The position numbers were made by a program, and so were the translations under genes. This document shows positions 5,523 to 10,419 of a stretch of DNA of 10,419 nucleotides, one piece after another. The DNA is from an uncultured Clostridia bacterium. GTDB taxonomy: Bacteria; Bacillota; Clostridia; Oscillospirales; CAG-272. The number at the start of each line of letters is the position of its first letter. Position 1 is the stretch's first letter. The stretch lies in assembly GCA_904501865.1 (NCBI GenBank), contig CAJGCF010000052.1, positions 1 to 10,419 on the forward strand. Direction: 5' to 3'. Below the pieces are notes generated by a model. The model was not told where the DNA came from and did not search any database. It saw only the letters and a list, made by a program, of their open reading frames with translations.

Positions 5523-6722
5523 ATGAAAAAAGTGAGACTTGGAATAATCGGTTTGGGTAACATCGGCTCACAGCATTACGTTAACGTTTTGAGTGGAAAA
5601 TGTCCCGAAATAGACGTAGTTGCCGTTGCCGATATTAATCCCGACAGACTTGAGTGGGCTGAAAAGACAAACAAGGTATATCAGGAAAAAAATCCTTGTG
5701 TGCCTACCTTGAAAAAATTTTTCGATGCCTCGGAAATGATGAAAAGCGGGCTTGTAGACGCGGTTATAGTGTCTGTTCCTCATTATGACCATCCTCGATA
5801 CGCAATTGAGGCGTTTAGGTTCGGTCTGCACGTGATGTGTGAAAAGCCTGCTGGAGTATATACCTTGCAGGTAAAAGAAATGATAGCCGAGGCTGATAAG
5901 CATCCCGAGCTTAAGTTCGGCATGATGTTCAACCAAAGGACGAATTGCCTTTATAGGAAAATGAAGGAGATCATGGATAGCGGAGAGCTTGGAGAGCTCA
6001 GACGCTCCACTTGGATCATTACCAATTGGTATCGTCCGCAGGCTTATTATGATTCGGGCGCGTGGCGTGCTACTTGGGCTGGAGAAGGCGGTGGAGTATT
6101 GCTCAATCAATGCCCCCACAATCTTGACCTTTGGCAGTGGCTCTGCGGTATGCCAAAAAAGATCTACGCCAAAGTGCAGTTCGGCAGATGGCATGATATA
6201 GAGGTTGAGGATGACGTTGTTGCGTGTGTTGAATATGCTAACGGCGCCACAGGTACCTTTATAACTACCACGGCGGATATCCCCGGTACGAATCGACTTG
6301 AAATAGTGTGTGACGGCGGATCGCTTATCTGTGAAAACAACAAATTGATACTTAACAAGCTGGACACTCCCGAATCGGAGTTTACCAAAAATAACAAGCG
6401 TCCGTACGGACAGCCCGAATGTCAAAGGATAGAGGTTGAAACGGACGGAAAAAATGAGCAGCATTTCGGAGTATTGAACGCCTTTGCTTCGGCAATATTA
6501 CACGACACGCCTCTGATTGCTGACGGACGAGAGGGAATTCGCGCGCTTGAAATATCCAATGCTATGCATTTGTCTCAATGGCTTGGAAAAGAGGTAGAAT
6601 TACCGTTTGATGAGGAGTTGTTCAAATCACTGCTTGAGGAGAGAGTAAAGACCTCAAAGCAAAAAGAGAATACAACGTATGTTTTTTCTGAGTTTAATGA
6701 AACTCATAAAGGAATCTTATAA
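5523..6722 (+). CDS. Gfo/Idh/MocA-family oxidoreductase (first tandem copy)
   Basis: A 399-residue NAD(P)-dependent sugar dehydrogenase. An N-terminal Rossmann fold carries GLGNIG (10-15), with VADIN (36-40; D38) ending beta-2. CEKPAG (106-111) supplies the conserved EKP lysine K108. The C-terminal substrate domain contains GEGGGVLLNQCPHNLDLWQW, where H199 and D202 match the catalytic H-x-x-D. The usual Asp of the GGGxxxDxGxH motif is Asn195, and Cys197 replaces the Gly. GGAG ends 8 nt before the ATG. It lies 27 nt after the second TIM barrel and 23 nt before a paralogue of identical length. Family members act on sugars, inositols and glycosides, often oxidising C3. The exact substrate cannot be named. 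Confidence 0.93.
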   Translation: MKKVRLGIIGLGNIGSQHYVNVLSGKCPEIDVVAVADINPDRLEWAEKTNKVYQEKNPCVPTLKKFFDASEMMKSGLVDAVIVSVPHYDHPRYAIEAFRFGLHVMCEKPAGVYTLQVKEMIAEADKHPELKFGMMFNQRTNCLYRKMKEIMDSGELGELRRSTWIITNWYRPQAYYDSGAWRATWAGEGGGVLLNQCPHNLDLWQWLCGMPKKIYAKVQFGRWHDIEVEDDVVACVEYANGATGTFITTTADIPGTNRLEIVCDGGSLICENNKLILNKLDTPESEFTKNNKRPYGQPECQRIEVETDGKNEQHFGVLNAFASAILHDTPLIADGREGIRALEISNAMHLSQWLGKEVELPFDEELFKSLLEERVKTSKQKENTTYVFSEFNETHKGIL

Positions 6723-6745
6723 TTTTCAAAGGAGTAAATTTCACT

Positions 6746-7945
6746 ATGAGAAAGGTAAAATTAGGTATTATCGGTATTGGAAACATGGGTTCTGTGCATC
6801 TCCAGGAGCTTTGGAATAACACCAACCCTGATATAGAGGTTACTGCGGTAGCTGATATCAATCCCGACAGAATCGAATGGGCAAAGGGAGCTCTCGCAAA
6901 GGCAAAAGAGGCTCATCCCGAGTATGATATTCCGGATCTTGCATATTTTTCTGATGCAAGCGAGATGCTCAAGAGCGGTCTTATAGAGGCAGTGCTCGTA
7001 GCTGTACCTCACTACGATCATCCCCATTATGCTATCGAAGCCTTCAAGTGCGGTCTGCACGTAATGTGTGAAAAGCCTGCGGGTGTTTATACAATGCAGG
7101 TAAAGGAAATGATAGCGGAGGCTGATAAGCATCCTGAACTTAAGTTCGGAATGATGTTCAATCAGAGAACTAATTGCCTTTATAGAAAGATGAAGGAGAT
7201 CATCGAAAGCGGTGAGATCGGCGAGATCAAGAGAACAAGCTGGATAATCACCAACTGGTATCGTCCCCAGGCATATTACGATTCTGGTGCTTGGCGTGCA
7301 ACATGGTCCGGAGAGGGCGGTGGAGTACTTCTTAACCAGGCTCCTCACAACCTTGACCTCTGGCAGTGGATATGTGGTATGCCTTGCAAGATAGATGCTA
7401 AACTGCATATGGGTAAGTGGCATGATATCGAGGTTGAGGACGATGTTACCGCATATGTTGAGTATCCTAATGGCGCAACAGGTACGTTTATAACTACCAC
7501 GGGCGACGCTCCCGGAGCAAACCGATTTGAGATAGTATGTGACGGTGGTACACTCGTTTGTGAGGACGATAAGCTCATTCTCAAGAAGCTTGATAAGTTC
7601 GAGTCTGTATTCACAAAGGAGAACACAGTTCCTTTCGGTAACATTAAGTGCACGACTACTGTTGTTGAAACAGACGGTCTCAATCCTCAGCATAAAGGAG
7701 TACGTGCCGCATTCGCAGGCGCTATCCTTAGAAACGAGCCTCTCGTAGCTGATGGACGTGAGGGAATTAACGGCTTGACGATATCCAACGCAATGCATCT
7801 GTCTACATGGACAGGTAAGCCTGTTGAGCTTCCGTTCGACGAGCAGCAGTACAAGGACATGCTTATGGAGCGTGTTAAGACCTCCAGAAGAAAGGTTGCA
7901 ACAAGTTCTGTTGTATCGGATCTTTCGGGAACATATAACTCTTAA
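6746..7945 (+). CDS. Gfo/Idh/MocA-family oxidoreductase (second tandem copy)
   Basis: A 399-residue paralogue of the preceding gene. Shared features are the Rossmann GIGNMG (10-15), D38 in VADINPDR, CEKPAG with K110, and GEGGGVLLNQAPHNLDLWQW with H201 and D204; again Asn replaces the motif Asp. The block from GLHVMCEKP to the WQW segment is almost identical to the first copy, whereas the early N-terminal region (about 17-75) and the C-terminal ~130 residues have diverged clearly. This suggests the same chemistry with different substrate, product or partner. AAAGGAG ends 11 nt upstream of the ATG. It is the last gene of the operon; a strong hairpin begins 12 nt after the stop. One copy may oxidise a substrate and the other reduce the epimerised product, or they may form a heteromer. 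Confidence 0.93.
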   Translation: MRKVKLGIIGIGNMGSVHLQELWNNTNPDIEVTAVADINPDRIEWAKGALAKAKEAHPEYDIPDLAYFSDASEMLKSGLIEAVLVAVPHYDHPHYAIEAFKCGLHVMCEKPAGVYTMQVKEMIAEADKHPELKFGMMFNQRTNCLYRKMKEIIESGEIGEIKRTSWIITNWYRPQAYYDSGAWRATWSGEGGGVLLNQAPHNLDLWQWICGMPCKIDAKLHMGKWHDIEVEDDVTAYVEYPNGATGTFITTTGDAPGANRFEIVCDGGTLVCEDDKLILKKLDKFESVFTKENTVPFGNIKCTTTVVETDGLNPQHKGVRAAFAGAILRNEPLVADGREGINGLTISNAMHLSTWTGKPVELPFDEQQYKDMLMERVKTSRRKVATSSVVSDLSGTYNS

Positions 7946-7957
7946 TAAAGAGAATAA

Positions 7958-7999
7958 GGCAAACCGACACGTTATAGTGTCGGTTTGCCATTAGTGCTT
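7958..7999 (+). terminator. Terminator of the uxuA operon (likely bidirectional)
   Basis: GGCAAACCGACAC (7958-7970) is perfectly complementary to GTGTCGGTTTGCC (7977-7989), a 13-bp stem with a 6-nt loop. It lies 12 nt after the last stop codon. The following T-run is weak (ATTAGTGCTTT), but on the minus strand the stem is followed by TTATTCTCTTT, so it may also stop transcription coming from spoIIID. Confidence 0.72.
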
Positions 8000-8072
8000 T
8001 ATTTAGGTAGGTTTATTTAACCTTATTTTTCCACTGAAACCAAAGAGTAGGAATACTTTGAGCGAGATATAT

Positions 8073-8127
8073 AATTATACAAAATCAAAATTTTGTATAA
8101 TTTAGGGCATCAAAAATACCCTAAATT
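8073..8127 (+). repeat. Two overlapping AT-rich inverted repeats
   Basis: AATTATACAAAAT (8073-8085) pairs perfectly with 8090-8102 around CAAA (13 bp). AATTTAGGG (8099-8107) pairs perfectly with CCCTAAATT (8119-8127) around an 11-nt loop (9 bp). The two stems share bases 8099-8102, so they cannot both form fully. On the plus strand the second is followed by AGACTTTTTAG, which is terminator-like. They lie between the convergent uxuA operon and spoIIID and may be backup terminators for either direction. The rest of 7990-8173 shows no gene. Confidence 0.5.
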
Positions 8128-8173
8128 AGACTTTTTAGAGATTTTAAGCCTATCTCCCGAGATATCTGCCTTG

Positions 8174-8452
8174 TTAATTGGCTATGCAATCTTGCTTTAT
8201 TTCTTGTAGATACTTTTGCTTGGTGGCCTCTCCGCCGCGTATATGTCTTTCTTCTTTATTTTTTGCAAGCACGCTCTTTACATCAAGATATAAAGATTTG
8301 TTTATGCTTTTTAAGGTTTGTGTAACGTCTTTATGTACCGTACTTTTGCTGATCCCAAATCTTGATGCCGTAGCTCGTACTGTCGTATTGTTTTCCACTA
8401 TGTACAGACCGAGTACCACGCATCTTTCTTTACCTGATGCCAAATACATCAT
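8174..8452 (-). CDS. spoIIID: Sporulation transcriptional regulator SpoIIID
   Basis: A 92-residue DNA-binding protein matching SpoIIID, the mother-cell regulator that acts with sigma-E during sporulation and switches genes on or off before sigma-K. The helix-turn-helix TVRATASRFGISKSTVHKDV (24-43) and the basic C-terminal RHIRGGEATKQKYL (69-82) are diagnostic; the RGGEATK segment is nearly invariant in the family. The length matches the family's usual ~90 residues. The start at 8452 has GAGG (8460-8463, complement) 7 nt upstream; a second ATG follows immediately and is an equally possible initiator. The gene is a single-gene unit, convergent with the sugar operon and divergent from the RNA methyltransferase (107-nt gap). 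Its presence implies an endospore-forming host. No mreB/mbl-like partner is adjacent, unlike in Bacillus. Confidence 0.96.
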   Translation of the reverse strand: MMYLASGKERCVVLGLYIVENNTTVRATASRFGISKSTVHKDVTQTLKSINKSLYLDVKSVLAKNKEERHIRGGEATKQKYLQEIKQDCIAN

Positions 8453-8559
8453 ATCACTACCTCTTCACTAATTATTACGGTTATAGTTAATGTATATGAT
8501 TTTCTGAGGCTACATATTAATTAATTTGACAATTATTTCTTTTATAAGGATACAAATAC

Positions 8560-9345
8560 ATGTCTTCTATCGAATTTTTAAAGGCTTATAATGCCGATAA
8601 TTGTGACGTGTTTGAAGGTATGACCTCAATATCTGCCGTTATTAAGTCTATTGTGGATAATATAAGCGACCGTCGCATTATATCCGTGCTTTTTGACCGT
8701 GAGCGCGCCGATCAGAAACGCCGCGAGCTCAAATATATTCAAAACATGTCAAAAGCCTTGAATTTTGAACTTGTTGAGATTGATTCGGATGAAATTTCAA
8801 GTCTTACTAGTGGTGACACACATGGTGGCATAGTGGCTATTTGCAGTAAGCGTGAATTTCCTCCAATGAATGTTAAATTTTTAACAATCGGAAATTTTTA
8901 CGTTTTAATAGAAGGTATTGAGGACCCTTACAACTTCGGATATTCTGTGAGATCTCTTTATGCCGCGGGTGTTGACGGTATAGTATTACCACCGCGAAAT
9001 TGGATGGAAATATCCGGTGTCGTGGCTAAGTCTTCCGCTGGAACCTCCGAGCTTGCCAATATATGCGTAGCGGATCCCGTTGAGGCCGTTAAAGCCTTTA
9101 AGAATAAAGGATTTAAGGTTGTATGCGCAGGAATCAGAGACTCTGTTTCTATATACGATTATAACTTCGATCAGCCTATATTGTTGATCGTTGGCGGTGA
9201 AAAAAGAGGCATTTCGCGCAAGCTTTTGGACATGGCTGATGCAACCGTCAGAATAGACTATGGCAGAGATTTTATGGGTTCCCTACCCTCTGCCTCGGCA
9301 GTGTCTGTGATAGCATTCGAGGTGGCTAGACAAAAAAGAAGATAA
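8560..9345 (+). CDS. TrmH/SpoU-family RNA 2'-O-methyltransferase
   Basis: A 261-residue SPOUT-class enzyme that transfers methyl from S-adenosylmethionine to a ribose 2'-OH in rRNA or tRNA. Residues ~1-100 form the substrate-binding domain, ending in the THGGIVA segment (87-93). The catalytic domain shows motif 1, EGIEDPYNFGYSVRSLYAAG (118-137), with N125 and the catalytic R131. Motif 2 is IVGGEKRGIS (210-219), with E214. Motif 3 is at 240-254 (GSLPSASAVSVIAFE), where many relatives have SLNVSVA. AAGGA ends 9 nt before the ATG. RlmB-like 23S rRNA methylation is a plausible role, but the exact nucleotide cannot be decided; the divergent N-terminus and motif 3 argue against naming it rlmB. It lies 106 nt before proC, which seems to have its own promoter. 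Confidence 0.9.
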   Translation: MSSIEFLKAYNADNCDVFEGMTSISAVIKSIVDNISDRRIISVLFDRERADQKRRELKYIQNMSKALNFELVEIDSDEISSLTSGDTHGGIVAICSKREFPPMNVKFLTIGNFYVLIEGIEDPYNFGYSVRSLYAAGVDGIVLPPRNWMEISGVVAKSSAGTSELANICVADPVEAVKAFKNKGFKVVCAGIRDSVSIYDYNFDQPILLIVGGEKRGISRKLLDMADATVRIDYGRDFMGSLPSASAVSVIAFEVARQKRR

Positions 9346-9410
9346 TCGTTGAAATTTAACAAAAAAGTTGTTATTTGTTGAAATATATACAAAAAATAAG
9401 TGTATTTTGA

Positions 9411-9419
9411 TGTTATAAT
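9411..9419 (+). promoter_or_regulatory. Extended -10 promoter upstream of proC
   Basis: TGTTATAAT is a perfect TATAAT (9414-9419) with the TGn extension, 32 nt before the proC start. No good -35 lies 16-18 nt upstream (A-rich there), which fits an extended -10 promoter. A weak alternative -35 (TTGAAA, 9378-9383) is too far away. Confidence 0.45.
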
Positions 9420-9451
9420 TAATACATAAACTTATTTTACCAAGGAAAATA

Positions 9452-10303
9452 ATGATGAACAGAAAAATTGCGTTTATTGGTGTTGGAAATATGGCGTCAG
9501 CCATCATTTCAGGAATTACTTCCAGAGAACATAACCCTGTTTTATGGTCTGATATAGTGCTTTATAACAGACATAGTGAGAAAATCCAAAAATACGGTGA
9601 ATCTGGGGCTTTTATTGCGGATTCCCTTGAGGCCGCGATCGAAATAGCGGATTGTGTCATGCTTTGTGTAAAGCCGCAGAACTTTCAGGATGTTTTACCC
9701 GCTATTTCTAAATGTAAAAATGTGAAAAATAAACTATTTGTAAGTATAGCCGCAGGAATAGCTACGAAGACCATATCAGAGTTTGTTGACGGCGCGGCTA
9801 TTGTGCGAGTGATGCCCAACACACCTATGATAATTGGCAAGGGCGTGAGCGCAATATCGCGAAATTATGCCGTATCGGACGATGATTTCACTTTTGTGTG
9901 TGATGTTTTCTCATCTGCCGGACGAGTGATCGTAATATCAGAGGAAGAAATGAACCGAATCATTTGCGTTACTGGCTCTTCGCCTGCATATGTTTTTATG
10001 CTTATAAAGGCTATGTGTGATGGTGCAGCGGCTCAAGGGCTTCTTAAGTCTGCTGAAAACCCTATGGGACTGGAAGAAAAGGATCTTATAGATAGCATTT
10101 GCGATACTATAATAGGGTCGGCGGAGCTTATGAAGGCAGGAAATAAGACGCCTGATGAGCAGATCTCTACCGTGGCGTCCAAGGGTGGAACCACCGAGCG
10201 CGCATTGTCGGAGCTTGAAAAATACCGTTTTTGTGAGGCTATCTCAAGCGCTATGGAAAAATGCACTCAAAGAGCAGACGAGCTCAGCAGTTCAAACAAT
10301 TAA
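9452..10303 (+). CDS. proC: Pyrroline-5-carboxylate reductase
   Basis: Catalyses the last step of proline synthesis, NAD(P)H-dependent reduction of 1-pyrroline-5-carboxylate, in the cytoplasm. The 283-residue protein has the N-terminal dinucleotide motif IGVGNMASAI (9-18), CVKPQ (72-76), RVMPNTP (119-125) and VTGSSPAYVF (173-182). The C-terminal segment ASKGGTTERALSELE (242-256) fits the P5CR signature pattern. The length is slightly above the usual ~265-275, with a short polar tail. Two adjacent ATG codons exist (9452 and 9455); AAGG lies 6 or 9 nt upstream, so either could be used. No proA or proB is adjacent. Confidence 0.95.
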   Translation: MMNRKIAFIGVGNMASAIISGITSREHNPVLWSDIVLYNRHSEKIQKYGESGAFIADSLEAAIEIADCVMLCVKPQNFQDVLPAISKCKNVKNKLFVSIAAGIATKTISEFVDGAAIVRVMPNTPMIIGKGVSAISRNYAVSDDDFTFVCDVFSSAGRVIVISEEEMNRIICVTGSSPAYVFMLIKAMCDGAAAQGLLKSAENPMGLEEKDLIDSICDTIIGSAELMKAGNKTPDEQISTVASKGGTTERALSELEKYRFCEAISSAMEKCTQRADELSSSNN

Positions 10304-10357
10304 TTGGAAATTTATATAAAATATCAAATAAACGTATTCAAGAAAAGGAAAGAAAAA

Positions 10358-10419
10358 TTGAAACAGAAGGATACAAAGTCTAAATTCAAGCTATTCGATA
10401 TGAATCGAGACGGAAAAGG
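10358..10419 (+). CDS. Start of an unidentified gene, TTG initiation (partial, runs off the window)
   Basis: An open frame starts at TTG (10358) and continues to the window edge. It is preceded by AAAAGGAAAG, with AGGA (10346-10349) 8 nt upstream, an ideal ribosome binding site. The first residues read MKQKDTKSKFKLFDMNRDGK. The lysine-rich start followed by KLFDMNRDGKG resembles, from memory, the N-terminus of uncharacterised clostridial membrane proteins; only 20 codons are visible, so no function is assigned. It lies 54 nt after proC with no clear terminator between them, so co-transcription is possible. The next in-frame ATG (codon 15) lacks a better ribosome binding site. Confidence 0.55.
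   Translation, partial: MKQKDTKSKFKLFDMNRDGK

Noticed and set aside
5568..6464. Long open frame (298 codons) antisense to the first Gfo/Idh/MocA gene; similar long antisense frames at 6761-7798 and 3838-4650
   Set aside because: They lie opposite strongly conserved enzymes, have no ribosome binding sites or recognisable domains, and their predicted proteins are low-complexity mixes typical of reverse-frame reading.
4731..7945. Inositol catabolic operon (IolG plus IolE/IolI-like TIM barrels)
   Set aside because: No iolB, iolC, iolD or iolJ homologue is present, and the leading uxuA/uxuB pair points to hexuronate; kept only as an alternative for individual enzymes.
8063..8166. CGAGATAT occurring at 8063-8070 and 8159-8166 as target-site duplication around a small mobile element
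   Set aside because: No terminal inverted repeats lie inside the putative duplications, and an 8-base repeat in AT-rich DNA can be chance.
8471..8500. Sigma-E-like promoter for spoIIID (minus strand ATCATATA ... GTAATAAT)
   Set aside because: The -35 resembles sigma-E sites, but the -10 matches only about half of the consensus and the leader would be almost absent; not supported enough to list.
8526..8554. TTGACA at 8526-8531 as a -35 for the RNA methyltransferase gene
   Set aside because: The -10 at 17-nt spacing is poor (GATACA) and would put the transcription start at the start codon, leaving no room for the ribosome binding site.
9357..9373. TAACAA/TTGTTA hairpin after the methyltransferase gene as terminator
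   Set aside because: The stem is a weak 6-bp AT-rich pairing and no T-run follows.

Overview
The window looks like chromosome from a spore-forming, low-to-mid G+C Firmicute, most likely an uncultured gut-type member of Clostridia. The evidence is a clear SpoIIID sporulation regulator, strong AGGAGG-type ribosome binding sites, TTGAAA/TATAAT (sigma-A type) promoters, and a final partial gene whose N-terminus resembles (from memory) clostridial membrane-associated proteins. The taxon cannot be fixed further from sequence alone.

Left part (1-1900): the tail of a plus-strand terminator from a gene outside the window comes first. Next are two minus-strand genes, a ThuA-like sugar-utilisation protein and an AraC-family regulator with an N-terminal cupin-like sensor. 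Each has its own recognisable promoter.

Centre (1913-7945): a six-gene plus-strand operon with 23-42 nt gaps and one strong promoter. Gene order is mannonate dehydratase (uxuA), an SDR-type fructuronate reductase/mannonate oxidoreductase (uxuB-like), two different xylose-isomerase-like TIM-barrel enzymes, and two tandem paralogous Gfo/Idh/MocA oxidoreductases. A perfect 13-bp hairpin closes it. UxuB and UxuA are the canonical fructuronate -> mannonate -> 2-keto-3-deoxygluconate steps. The usual entry enzyme (uronate isomerase UxaC), glycosidases, transporters, and KDG kinase/aldolase are not in the window. Instead the operon carries two NAD(P)-dependent sugar dehydrogenases and two TIM barrels, and a ThuA protein sits across the divergent regulator. 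My inference is that a uronic-acid-containing glycoside or rare hexuronate is reworked by oxidation (3-keto type), epimerisation or elimination, and reduction before entering the UxuB/UxuA route. This would be analogous in logic to E. coli YcjS/YcjR/YcjQ. The AraC protein is the likely regulator: a 10-base sequence is shared by the thuA promoter and the araC/uxuA intergenic region.

Right part (7946-10419): after a hairpin-rich intergenic stretch come housekeeping genes: spoIIID (minus), a TrmH/SpoU-family RNA 2'-O-methyltransferase (plus), proC (plus) and the first 20 codons of a gene that starts with TTG. These appear functionally unrelated to the sugar locus. No RNA genes, CRISPR arrays or mobile elements were recognised, and no gene-free stretch exceeds 300 bases.
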